Below are positions 18,012 through 26,251 of a stretch of 64,000 nt of DNA, in pieces. The stretch is from an uncultured Burkholderiales bacterium. Its GTDB lineage: Bacteria; Pseudomonadota; Gammaproteobacteria; Burkholderiales; Burkholderiaceae_C. The translations under genes and the position numbers were made by a program. The notes beneath the pieces were generated by a model, which made no database searches, was not told where the DNA came from, and saw only the letters and a program-made list of their open reading frames with translations. Position 1 is the first letter of the stretch. Each line of letters opens with the position of its first letter. The DNA lies in contig CAIJQQ010000060.1 of NCBI GenBank assembly GCA_903822825.1, forward strand, positions 124,001 to 188,000, given 5' to 3'.

Positions 18012-18776
18012 TCAATCCATGCGGCTGAGCGCCCTGGAAAGCGTAGAAGGACTGGCGTAGCCTGTCCGGGCCGCAATTTTTTTCAAACCGATTCCGGTGT
18101 GTACCAATTGCCGTGCAATGGCGAGACGCAAATTTTCCAAATACTTTCCAGGCGAAACCTTCATCACCTCTTTGAAGTTGTTGGCAAATGACGTTCGCGA
18201 CATGCCTGCCAAGTGCGCCAGCAATTCCAATGTCCAAGGATGCGCAGGTTGGGTGTGCATGGCCACCAAACTCTTGGCAATTCGAGGATCGGACAAGGCC
18301 AAGAAAAGTCCTGAAGCTTGTTGTGGGCGAGATGTCAGATGCCGCAGCAAGCTGATCCACAAAATATCACCTGCCCGATTGATAAAAAGCGGTTGCCCAC
18401 ACCGACTGGCCTGCATTTCATTGGCAATCAGAGACATCACTTGCACAAGGGATGGATCAGCGTCCTTCATATCAATAGAGATGGGCTGAGACAACTCCGC
18501 TAAAAAGCTCGGTCCCATGGGCCCATCGAAAACGACTTCCAAACTCATCAGGCATTGCTGATCAGCTTCAAGGAGATTTTGCGGCGCGTGACCGGCTGGG
18601 CAAACCAGCAAAGACAGAGCGTCCAGTTCAATGGGCGAAAAGCCATTCGAGGAAGTCGCTGGGGTCACGGCCTGAACGATGTGCAAGGAAAACCCGTCCG
18701 CCTTTGCGGTGCGCGTGACTTTGGGGCTGAGCCCTTCCAACAAGGCCGTGAGTCGATCCAGGCGAGGCGTATCCAT
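18012..18776 (-). CDS. AraC-family transcriptional regulator
   Basis: About 254 residues: an N-terminal cupin-like effector domain of the AraC_N type (LLVCPAGHAPQNLLEADQ) and a C-terminal double helix-turn-helix with WTLELLAHLAGMSRTSFANN and IAARTGYASPSTLSRALSRM. The frame is open for 16 more codons upstream, but the ATG at 18776 leaves the repeat-rich control region untranslated. It is divergent from the AEC transporter, GST, GST and dehalogenase genes, so it is probably their local activator. Confidence 0.87.
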   Translation of the reverse strand: MDTPRLDRLTALLEGLSPKVTRTAKADGFSLHIVQAVTPATSSNGFSPIELDALSLLVCPAGHAPQNLLEADQQCLMSLEVVFDGPMGPSFLAELSQPISIDMKDADPSLVQVMSLIANEMQASRCGQPLFINRAGDILWISLLRHLTSRPQQASGLFLALSDPRIAKSLVAMHTQPAHPWTLELLAHLAGMSRTSFANNFKEVMKVSPGKYLENLRLAIARQLVHTGIGLKKIAARTGYASPSTLSRALSRMD

Positions 18777-18824
18777 TTGTACGAATTGCAAATTTATATG
18801 TACGTATTGTTGCACCACGTACAA
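18777..18824. promoter_or_regulatory. Repeated sites, probable AraC operator
   Basis: TGTACGAATTG at 18778-18788 and TGTACGTATTG at 18799-18809 are direct repeats exactly 21 bases apart, two helical turns, as AraC dimers need. A third half-site, CGTACAA at 18818-18824, is inverted relative to TTGTACG at 18777-18783. The cluster fills the gap between the divergent regulator and AEC transporter genes. Confidence 0.6.
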
Positions 18825-18869
18825 GATAATGCAATAAGTTGAGTGTGCCCACTCCCCGAGCCAGCGACC

Positions 18870-19745
18870 ATGTATTCAAAAATTGCATCCATCACCCTCC
18901 CCATCTTCACCCTGGTGTTGGTTGGCTTTCTGTACAGCCGCCGCGTCAAACCAGACCTGGGAGGAGCCAATAAGTTGGTGGTGGACATTGCACTGCCCGT
19001 CTTGATATTCATATCGCTGTCGGCCAAATCGTTTGCCCCGATGGCAGCCCTGTCGTTCACCGGGGCATCCATCATCTTGATTTTTTTGACTGGATTGATC
19101 GCTCGGCCGCTGGCCAAATTTTCAGGCGCATCGTTGCACGCATTCTTGCCCTGTGCCATGTTCACCAATGTGGGTCCGATTGGCATCCCTTTGATTGCCC
19201 TGGCCTACGGACCCGACGGCATGGCCACGGCGGTGGTGTTGTTGGTGATCTCCAACATTTTGCATTTCACACTCGGCGCAGGCGTGATGAGCGGCAAAGT
19301 GGACTGGCGCATGGTGTATGCGAACCCACTGGTTTGGGCCACAGTGCTGGGTGTGGCCAGTTCTCAATGGCAATTGGTTTTGCCTGAATGGGTTCAAACA
19401 TCCTGCACCCTGATTGGCGGTGTGCTGGTGCCCATGATGCTGATGTCTCTCGGGTCCAGACTGGCCAGCAGCCAAGTTGCTGACGCATGGGTGGGCGCGC
19501 AGTCTGGCGTGCTGATTTTGATCGTCAGACTCGCGGCAGTGGCTGTCACCCTTTGGCTCATCCCCTTGCAAGGGCTGGAGCGCGGCGCTTTGGTATTGTT
19601 TGCATGTTTACCACCCGCCGTCTTCAATTTCATGCTCGCCGACAAATTTCAGGTTGAGCCCAACAAGGTGGCGTCCACCGTCATCGTCGGTCATTTTCTG
19701 AGCCTGGCCTTTTTGCCGCTTGGTATTTGGCTTGCATTCATTTGA
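18870..19745 (+). CDS. AEC (auxin efflux carrier) family transporter
   Basis: A 291-residue membrane protein with about ten hydrophobic segments spread over its whole length, starting ITLPIFTLVLVGFLYSRR. The AEC family exports or imports small organic anions such as malate or malonate. The internal feature NVGPIGIPLIALAYG in the middle is the conserved discontinuous helix region of the family. I chose the ATG at 18870 rather than upstream in-frame codons. It heads a plus-strand group with two glutathione transferases and a dehalogenase, so a role in moving their substrate is likely. Confidence 0.86.
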   Translation: MYSKIASITLPIFTLVLVGFLYSRRVKPDLGGANKLVVDIALPVLIFISLSAKSFAPMAALSFTGASIILIFLTGLIARPLAKFSGASLHAFLPCAMFTNVGPIGIPLIALAYGPDGMATAVVLLVISNILHFTLGAGVMSGKVDWRMVYANPLVWATVLGVASSQWQLVLPEWVQTSCTLIGGVLVPMMLMSLGSRLASSQVADAWVGAQSGVLILIVRLAAVAVTLWLIPLQGLERGALVLFACLPPAVFNFMLADKFQVEPNKVASTVIVGHFLSLAFLPLGIWLAFI

Positions 19746-19777
19746 TTTTTTTCACCACACCCATAAAGGCATCCAAC

Positions 19778-20473
19778 ATGATCAAACTGCACTTTCACCC
19801 CACGCCCAACCCCTTCAAGATTGCGCTCTATTTGGAGGAAACAGGAACGCCTTACGAAGTCGTTCCCGTTGACACCCGCAAGGGGGAACAACACACGGCG
19901 GATTACAAAAAGATCAACCCCAATTCAAAAACACCGACGCTCCAAGATGGTGACATCACGGTTTTTGACAGCACGGCCATCTTGCTTTATTTGTCTGGAA
20001 AAACTGGCCAATTCCTCCCGGCCAACAATCCCAAAGACAGGGGTGAGATGCTGCAATGGTTGATGTTCATTGCGACCGGCATTGGGCCCTATTGCGGCCA
20101 ATCGGTGCACTTCAAACATTTCGCACCTGAACCGAAAGAGTACGCCGTCAACCGTTATGACTTCGAGGCCTGGAGGCACTGGAACATCATTGAAGAGCGC
20201 CTGGGAACGCACAAATACATGCTGGGCGACACCTACGGCATTGTGGACATGGCCTTGTGGCCTTGGGCCCGAATGATCCCAAGAATTCTGAATGAAGACG
20301 CCTTCAAGAGTCTGCCCAACGTCAAGCGATTTTTGGACGAAGTGAGTGAGCGGCCTGCCGCCAAAAGGGCGTTGGCTTTGCAGACCCAACACGAATTCAA
20401 GACCACCCTGGATGACGATGCGCTCAAGGCCATGTTTCCCTCCAACGAACGGCTCAAAAAAGCGGGGGCATGA
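19778..20473 (+). CDS. Glutathione S-transferase family protein (YfcG/YghU-like) 1
   Basis: A 231-residue GST. The N-terminal thioredoxin-like domain starts IKLHFHPTPNPFKIALYLEE, and NSKTPTLQDGD contains the cis-proline that binds glutathione. FDSTAILLYLSGKTG follows, then an all-helical C-terminal domain. The segment order fits Nu-class/YfcG-type enzymes, which have disulfide reductase activity rather than classic conjugation. It is separated from the next GST gene by only 3 bases; the two are related but clearly diverged. Confidence 0.88.
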   Translation: MIKLHFHPTPNPFKIALYLEETGTPYEVVPVDTRKGEQHTADYKKINPNSKTPTLQDGDITVFDSTAILLYLSGKTGQFLPANNPKDRGEMLQWLMFIATGIGPYCGQSVHFKHFAPEPKEYAVNRYDFEAWRHWNIIEERLGTHKYMLGDTYGIVDMALWPWARMIPRILNEDAFKSLPNVKRFLDEVSERPAAKRALALQTQHEFKTTLDDDALKAMFPSNERLKKAGA

Positions 20474-20476
20474 CAC

Positions 20477-21175
20477 ATGATTGACCTTTACTACTGGACT
20501 ACACCCAATGGTCACAAGATCACGATGTTCCTCGAAGAATCTGGTCTTGACTACAACATCAAACCCATCAACATCAGCAAGGGTGAACAATTTGACCCTG
20601 CTTTTTTGAAGATCGCGCCCAACAACCGCATACCGGCCATCGTTGACCAATCACCCACAGGGGGTGGTGAGCCGATGGGCATTTTTGAATCAGGCGCCAT
20701 TCTTTTGTACTTGGCAGACAAGACTCAAAAATGGATTCCACAAGATTTGCGTGGCAGAAATGAATGCCTGCAATGGCTGTTCTGGCAAATGGGCGGCTTG
20801 GGGCCTATGGCGGGACAAAACCACCACTTTGTTCAATACGCACCTGAGCCATTGCCTTACGCCATCGAGCGTTACGTCAAAGAAACTTCGCGTTTGTATG
20901 GCGTCTTGAACAAACACCTGGCGGATGGCCGCGATTACATTTGCGGCGACTATTCCATTGCCGACATGGCGGCCTATCCATGGGTGGTTCCGCACGAACG
21001 ACAGCGCCAGGACATGGGGCAGTTTCCCGCGCTGGCCTTGTGGTTTGATCGGGTTAAAAACCGTCCAGCGACCCAGCGGGCGTATGAGTTGGCCAAGTCC
21101 ATCAACACAGCGCCCACCGTGGACCAAAACGCCAAGTCCATTTTGTTTGGCCAAGATACCAAGACCGTTGTTTGA
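20477..21175 (+). CDS. Glutathione S-transferase family protein (YfcG/YghU-like) 2
   Basis: A 232-residue GST starting MIDLYYWTTPNGHKITMFLEE; the TPNGHKI segment carries the threonine/asparagine pair typical of Nu-class enzymes. Later landmarks are NNRIPAIVDQS with the cis-proline, ESGAILLYLADKT, and QWLFWQMGGLGPMAGQ in the helical domain. Its partner at 19778 shares the plan, suggesting an old tandem duplication. It lies directly upstream of the haloacid dehalogenase. Confidence 0.9.
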   Translation: MIDLYYWTTPNGHKITMFLEESGLDYNIKPINISKGEQFDPAFLKIAPNNRIPAIVDQSPTGGGEPMGIFESGAILLYLADKTQKWIPQDLRGRNECLQWLFWQMGGLGPMAGQNHHFVQYAPEPLPYAIERYVKETSRLYGVLNKHLADGRDYICGDYSIADMAAYPWVVPHERQRQDMGQFPALALWFDRVKNRPATQRAYELAKSINTAPTVDQNAKSILFGQDTKTVV

Positions 21176-21195
21176 CATTCACCGATAGAACTTCC

Positions 21196-21891
21196 ATGAC
21201 CATCAAAGCAGTTGTTTTTGACGCTTACGGCACATTGTTTGACGTCTACTCCATCCAAGTCCTGGCTGATTCACTTTATCCAGGCCAAGGGGCTGACATT
21301 GCCGTGAAGTGGCGTGACAAGCAGATTGAATACACCCGGCTGATCACACAGTCAGACCCGCACAGCGCGAAGGGCAGTCGGTACTTTCGCCCGTTTTGGG
21401 AGTTGACGCGCTTGTCCTTGGAATACACCTTGGACCGCCTCAAGTTGGATCGCGCATCTGGGCAGGTTGAAAAACTGATGCAGCAATATGCCCACCTCAC
21501 GCCATTTACAGAAAATTTGGCTGTGCTGCAAAAGATCAAATCCATGGGCATCACGACGGCCATCCTTTCGAACGGCAGCGTGGACATGCTGACTTCGGCC
21601 ATCCAGAGCGCGGGCATGGAAGACGTTTTAGACCACGTCATCTCAGTCGATCCGATTCGGCTGTTCAAGACTTCGCCAGAAAGCTACGGCTTGGTACAAA
21701 AAACCATTGCGGTCAACAAGGACGAAGTCCTTTTCGTATCCAGCAATGCATGGGATGCATTGGGCGCCACATGGTTTGGCTTCATGACGCATTGGGTCAA
21801 TCGGCAAGGTTTGCCATTTGAGGCGTTGACACCGCAGCCGCACTTTTCTGGGCCTGATCTCAATTCGGTCATGACTTCGTTGGGTGATTAG
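21196..21891 (+). CDS. L-2-haloacid dehalogenase (HAD type II)
   Basis: A 231-residue HAD-superfamily enzyme that hydrolyses L-2-haloacids to D-2-hydroxyacids through an aspartyl ester. All active-site residues known from L-DEX enzymes can be placed: Asp9 nucleophile and Thr13 in DAYGTLFDV, Arg40, the Ser/Asn of LSNGS, Lys and Tyr in FKTSPESY, and Ser, Asn and Asp in SSNAWD. This makes the assignment stronger than for a generic HAD phosphatase. The start ATG at 21196 is used. It ends the AraC-linked module. Confidence 0.88.
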   Translation: MTIKAVVFDAYGTLFDVYSIQVLADSLYPGQGADIAVKWRDKQIEYTRLITQSDPHSAKGSRYFRPFWELTRLSLEYTLDRLKLDRASGQVEKLMQQYAHLTPFTENLAVLQKIKSMGITTAILSNGSVDMLTSAIQSAGMEDVLDHVISVDPIRLFKTSPESYGLVQKTIAVNKDEVLFVSSNAWDALGATWFGFMTHWVNRQGLPFEALTPQPHFSGPDLNSVMTSLGD

Positions 21892-21986
21892 ACCGGCTTG
21901 CAAGCGCAAATTTCCAATCCAAACGCCAGCTTACCCACAGATGCTTTGAGGACCTTGTCATGTGCCATTGAGGGCGGGTCAGAACT

Positions 21987-22934
21987 TCAAGCTTTTTGAG
22001 CCGCCACCCTCGCGCTTGTGACGGCCACCAACAAGCCCGTCATGACCAAAATTAATCCGATGGCCTCCATAACCGCTGGCACATGGCCCAAGACGGGCCA
22101 GGCCATCAATGCGGCAAGACCCGGCGCCAGTGCCGGGAAAACCGCCGCACGCGACGGGCCGAGCAGCGACACCATTTTTGAATAGGTGTAGAGCGTTCCA
22201 GCACCTGCAATGACACCTTGCACCAACACCTCGACCCAGAACACAAACGGCACTGCCTTGACCAAACCTTCACCCCCTGTGAACCACGCATACGCTGGCA
22301 CATAGGTGAGCAAAGCGCTGATCGAGATCACCGCTGTGGCCAGCAACGGGTCCAGTCGGTGCTTGCGCAGCACGATGCCAAAGCCCGCCCACAAGGTGCC
22401 CGCAGCCAAAAACATGGCATCGCCGATCGCAGCACGCGGGGTCAGGCTGGACGCCTCCACCCCGGACACCAGCACCAAGCCAGCCAAAACCACAGCAATG
22501 CCCAACAGGCGGCGCATGGTCATGCGGTCGCCCAACACCACCGCGCCGAGCACCATGCCCATCACACTCATGGCCGTGAACGGGAAAACCGCCGCATGGC
22601 TGGGCGGGGCAAATTGCAGCGCACCAAACATCAACAAACCAAAGGGTGTGCCCGCCAGCAAGGCCACCGACAACCACACCCGCCAACGCGTGGTGAACTG
22701 CGCCATGTCACGCCAACACGCCAAGACCAGCACAGGCAGCATCAAAATGCCCGCCACACCAAAGCGCAACACCGTGAGGTCTGGTGAGGACAAACCATGC
22801 GCAATGCCCCAGCGGGCAAACACGGTGTACAGCGAACCAATGCTGGCAGCAACCAAGCCCACGGCGATGCCTCGGGCAAATTGGCTGGAATCGGTCTGTC
22901 CTGCCTGCATGTCAGACAGCGTGCGGGTGTTCAT
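21987..22934 (-). CDS. EamA/DMT family transporter
   Basis: A 315-residue inner-membrane protein with about ten hydrophobic segments arranged as two EamA repeats: GIAVGLVAASIGSLYTVFARWG opens the first, and FLAAGTLWAGFGIVLRKHR opens the second. DMT exporters move amino acids, nucleosides or drugs; the substrate is unknown. The ATG at 22934 has an AAGGA on the minus strand 8 bases upstream. It is divergent from a LysR regulator that probably controls it. Confidence 0.87.
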   Translation of the reverse strand: MNTRTLSDMQAGQTDSSQFARGIAVGLVAASIGSLYTVFARWGIAHGLSSPDLTVLRFGVAGILMLPVLVLACWRDMAQFTTRWRVWLSVALLAGTPFGLLMFGALQFAPPSHAAVFPFTAMSVMGMVLGAVVLGDRMTMRRLLGIAVVLAGLVLVSGVEASSLTPRAAIGDAMFLAAGTLWAGFGIVLRKHRLDPLLATAVISISALLTYVPAYAWFTGGEGLVKAVPFVFWVEVLVQGVIAGAGTLYTYSKMVSLLGPSRAAVFPALAPGLAALMAWPVLGHVPAVMEAIGLILVMTGLLVAVTSARVAAQKA

Positions 22935-23010
22935 GGAGGCGTCCTTGCACAAGTGATGGCTTGGAGTTTGATTCGATCCCAACAATTTCACTAGGCCTCT
23001 GATCAGACTA

Positions 23011-23027
23011 TGATTTATTCCAAATCA
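23011..23027. promoter_or_regulatory. Inverted repeat, candidate LysR operator
   Basis: TGATTT at 23011-23016 and AAATCA at 23022-23027 form a perfect inverted repeat around ATTCC. The form fits the LysR-type T-N11-A box, and it lies 19 bases before the LysR start and about 75 bases upstream of the divergent DMT transporter. Confidence 0.5.
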
Positions 23028-23046
23028 GAATGAATGGGGAAGAACC

Positions 23047-23955
23047 ATGGACAGATTGGCGGCCATGCAGACCTTTGTGCGGGTGGTGGAGAGCGGCAGT
23101 TTTTCGGCCGTGGCCCGCGAGACACGCAGCACGCAAAGCGGCGTGAGCAAACAAGTCGCAGCGCTTGAACGTGAACTGGGCGCCAAGCTGCTCAGCCGCA
23201 GCACCCGTTCATTGGCATTGACCGAGGCAGGTGAGCGTTACTTCGCTCAGGCGCGTCGCCTGGTGGCCGAAATCGCCGAAGCGGAGGCCACGCTGTTGCA
23301 GGGCGAACAGCAATTGAGTGGCTGGCTGCGCGTGGCCGCTTCGGTGGGCTACGGCAGGCTCCAACTGATGCCACTGGTGAAGAGTTTCCTCGCTGCACAC
23401 CCCAAGGTCAAAATGGATCTGCGGCTCAACGATGGCTTCATCGACCTGATTGAAGAAGGCATTGACGTGGCGGTGCGGATCGGCGAACTGGCCGACAGCT
23501 CCCTGTTGGCCAAGCGCATCGGCACCACCCAACGCGTGCTGCTCGCCAGCCACGAATATCTGAGCACATTGCCTCAAGGCCTGAAAGCGCCGCGCGTGCC
23601 GCAGGACTTGCTGCAACACAACTGCATCGTCTATTCGGAACTGGCCACGCAAAACGCCTGGACATTCACTGCGGGTCCGGGTGCGGCAGAACCCGAGGGC
23701 TCACAGGTCACCATCCGTGCGCAAGGTAATCTGCAAACCAACAGCAGTGAAGTGGTTCGCACCTCCGTGCTCTCGGGCATGGGCATCGGCTATTCGCCCA
23801 CCTGGCTGTTTGAAAAAGAGCTGGCCAACGGCGAGTTGCAAGTGCTGTTGCCCGACTGGCCCGCACCATCGCTGCCGATCCACCTGGTGAGCCCACCCCA
23901 AAGGCGTCAGTCCGCCAAGGTGCAGGCGTTTGCGCGGCATGTGTCGGGCGAGTGA
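23047..23955 (+). CDS. LysR-family transcriptional regulator
   Basis: A 302-residue LTTR of the CrgA/AaeR-like branch. The N-terminal helix-turn-helix has MQTFVRVVESGSFSAVARE and TQSGVSKQVAALERELGAKL. The effector domain contains DLRLNDGFIDLIEEGIDVAVRIG, characteristic of this branch. It is divergent from the DMT transporter with a palindromic site between them. The gene converges on a LysR gene remnant at 23992. Confidence 0.9.
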   Translation: MDRLAAMQTFVRVVESGSFSAVARETRSTQSGVSKQVAALERELGAKLLSRSTRSLALTEAGERYFAQARRLVAEIAEAEATLLQGEQQLSGWLRVAASVGYGRLQLMPLVKSFLAAHPKVKMDLRLNDGFIDLIEEGIDVAVRIGELADSSLLAKRIGTTQRVLLASHEYLSTLPQGLKAPRVPQDLLQHNCIVYSELATQNAWTFTAGPGAAEPEGSQVTIRAQGNLQTNSSEVVRTSVLSGMGIGYSPTWLFEKELANGELQVLLPDWPAPSLPIHLVSPPQRRQSAKVQAFARHVSGE

Positions 23956-23991
23956 GGCCATTGCATGCGCTTGTCCTGATGCTGCAGACAC

Positions 23992-24181
23992 TTAGGCAAT
24001 GGCATGCCTTGCATCCTCTGACAACAGATCAATCAAGTCCCGCGCAAAGTTGGGCAGCTCGTCCAGGCTGCGCACGCAAATCTGCATGGAGCGCAGCGCC
24101 CACGCGTCGGACAGTGGCACCAAGCGGATGGCCATGCTGCGGGCGTGGCGGCGAGCGGCCGATTCGGGCAGCACGCCCACG
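23992..24181 (-). pseudogene. 3' remnant of a LysR-family gene
   Basis: Minus-strand frame encoding only the C-terminal 62 residues of a LysR regulator, from VGVLPESAARRHARSM to SEDARHAIA. It matches the C-terminus of the intact LysR gene at 26252-27163, apart from one substitution and a different last few residues. Upstream of 24181 the match stops abruptly and the frame is closed by a stop three codons later. No start codon or DNA-binding domain is present, so this is a broken copy. Confidence 0.85.
24011..24181. repeat. 171-bp direct repeat, left copy
   Basis: This segment matches 26274-26444 in the same orientation with about 6 mismatches by my alignment (about 96% identity). Both copies are C-terminal coding sequence of a LysR gene. 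They bracket 2.1 kb carrying a single lipoprotein gene. Confidence 0.88.
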
Positions 24182-24511
24182 TAAAGCGCTCACACTTGCA
24201 ATTGAGCCCCTTGATCACAACTTGAAGACGATGCCAAAGTAGGCATTAAATTCAACACTATTGATCCGGCACGCTGACGGTTGAAATGTGCGCGAAATCT
24301 CATCTTTTAGATCGGCACTCGCAGAGTTCGACATGATGGGTTTCGGCACAGGCCCATGTCGGGGTCTTCGACCGCCGACAACAACTTTGAGCATTGAATA
24401 CTTCATACGGCCGAATCAATAAGAATGTGTTAATTAATCAAAAATTGAATACTTTGGAAATATTTATAGAGGTAAGATTTCTTCAGCTTTAAATTGCTGC
24501 CAAGGAAAACA
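24182..24511. other. Non-coding or degraded region upstream of the lipoprotein gene
   Basis: About 330 bases with no convincing gene. The first part holds a short minus-strand frame (24215-24406) ending in NAYFGIVFKL, which looks a little like the last strand of an outer-membrane barrel but has no support beyond that. The last 90 bases are strongly AT-rich, unlike the surroundings, and must hold the lipoprotein promoter. I could not choose a -35/-10 pair with acceptable spacing. Confidence 0.5.
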
Positions 24512-26134
24512 ATGCCCACATTCCATTTGCTATCAATGTCCACCGTCAAACTGACGGCAATGAGCACAGCCTTCCTATTGATCTCCGCCTGTGGTGGTGG
24601 TGGTGGTTCGACCAATATTACTGAAACGAACTCGAGTACATGGCCGAGTTCTGGGAGCTATGAGGTGGTATTGAAGCCATCAGGCTCATTAACAGCAAAC
24701 CCAATACAAATGTCTCTTTCGCTGGTGCATGCCTCTACACCTGAAACTGAATACCAGATCGACACATCAAGTGCAGCTACACAACTGGGTGAGTCTTTGA
24801 ATCAAGGTCAATGGAACCCAACAAAGGGTCAGTTCACTGATTTGCAGAATACGGCTTACGTTGATAACCGCAATGGCACTGTGCGCGTCACCTTACTGCA
24901 GGCCAATGGTTCACGTCCCACTCAATGGACTGCCCCAGCCGCCGACTTGTGCGGCACCAGTCAGTTGGCGAGAAACTTTTCCAAACCTTTTGCCAGTCAA
25001 CTGATTGTTGACACTCCTGGCGTCGACGGCTTGTGCAACACCAGCGATGACGGACAAATACTGGTCACATTTTCAGATGTTGGTGTGCCGTCCATCTCCA
25101 CTGTGTCATCTAAATATCGATATTTGGGTTACTTGCGCTCACCCACTACGGGACAACCCACTCATTGGCTTGTTACCTGGAAAAACGGCGGGCAAATTGA
25201 GTTATGGTCTATTGATCAACCCGGAACAACCCCGATTGAATCCAGTGTCTCTACAGTTACGCCTCAATTTTCCAGTGTGGCTAACCTGTCAGATTTGATT
25301 CTCTACACGCAAGACGGTCTGCTGAAAGCCATGCGAATGGTCAACGGAACGCCTAGTATTTCAAATGTTTCTGCGTTGTCAGGAACTTCCGGCTGGAAAC
25401 TGGCGGGCAACGATGCGACGCACGCTTATGCATATTTCAGTTCTGGCGCCAGCACCTCATGCACAGGCACTTGGCGAATTACCTCTGTTTCGAGATCTGC
25501 CGCATCTGCCAATACTTTGGCCACAGGCACCGGAAGCTTGGTCGCAGCGACCACTCTGAATGGCGCTGTGTACGGCACTGTCTGCTCGGGTAGCACAGGG
25601 TCATTGATCAAAGTGGATACCACAACAGGTAACCAAACCGTCTTAAAGGCGCCATCGTCCACAATTTATACGGCCTCGTCCTTGTCTGGTGCATTGGCCG
25701 TGACGGGAATTTCTTCCATCAACGGTAGCTGGTCCCTGAGTTTCCTGGACCCATCTGACAACTTAATTTACGACGCTGGCAACGCCATGGTCTATGGAAC
25801 TAATGAGACCACTTACGAAACGTCCAGCAACACATTTACGGGTGACAGTGTTTATGTTGTGCCGCAGACTTTGGCAGGCGGTATGTTAAGGCGTTGGGAC
25901 GTCGCAAGTAGCACCATGATCACAGTGGGCACCCTCCCAACGGCTACCGATTTGGGTGGTACTGCTGGCAATCTCGTTTTCGCAAGTCCTCTGAACCCCA
26001 GTTCATTGCTCGGAGGAACCTTTGTGGCACGAATTTCTTCAGACACTCAAATTCAAACATCTGACAGCAGGGTCTACACGCTTCTTCCCAAAGCCAGCAA
26101 AAGCCTAGTCCTGACTACGAAGCAGGTTAAGTGA
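24512..26134 (+). CDS. Orphan lipoprotein of unknown function, foreign composition
   Basis: A 540-residue protein with a lipoprotein signal peptide: a hydrophobic stretch TAMSTAFLLIS followed by lipobox LISAC and then GGGGG. The mature part is rich in Ser, Thr, Gly and Asn, with repeated short strands and several WxLxxW-like stretches suggesting a beta-rich fold. I recognise no family. AAGGA lies 5 bases before the ATG at 24512; a later ATG at 24536 would still leave a full signal peptide. Composition is visibly richer in A and T than neighbours, and the gene is framed by direct repeats, both signs of recent acquisition. No partner gene accompanies it. Confidence 0.75.
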   Translation: MPTFHLLSMSTVKLTAMSTAFLLISACGGGGGSTNITETNSSTWPSSGSYEVVLKPSGSLTANPIQMSLSLVHASTPETEYQIDTSSAATQLGESLNQGQWNPTKGQFTDLQNTAYVDNRNGTVRVTLLQANGSRPTQWTAPAADLCGTSQLARNFSKPFASQLIVDTPGVDGLCNTSDDGQILVTFSDVGVPSISTVSSKYRYLGYLRSPTTGQPTHWLVTWKNGGQIELWSIDQPGTTPIESSVSTVTPQFSSVANLSDLILYTQDGLLKAMRMVNGTPSISNVSALSGTSGWKLAGNDATHAYAYFSSGASTSCTGTWRITSVSRSAASANTLATGTGSLVAATTLNGAVYGTVCSGSTGSLIKVDTTTGNQTVLKAPSSTIYTASSLSGALAVTGISSINGSWSLSFLDPSDNLIYDAGNAMVYGTNETTYETSSNTFTGDSVYVVPQTLAGGMLRRWDVASSTMITVGTLPTATDLGGTAGNLVFASPLNPSSLLGGTFVARISSDTQIQTSDSRVYTLLPKASKSLVLTTKQVK

Positions 26135-26251
26135 ACTTTGTTCAATCCGTCCAACTGGCAGCATCAGTGAATTGCAGCTTGATGCGCTTCTAGAAACTGT
26201 CCTGCCAAGGCGTCTTCTGATGCCTTGGCAAACACTAACCCGCTCAAATGC

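Noticed and set aside
24215-24406. 63-codon minus-strand frame ending in NAYFGIVFKL as an outer-membrane protein fragment
   Set aside because: There is no upstream protein sequence of such a family in any frame; the resemblance is limited to the last few residues.
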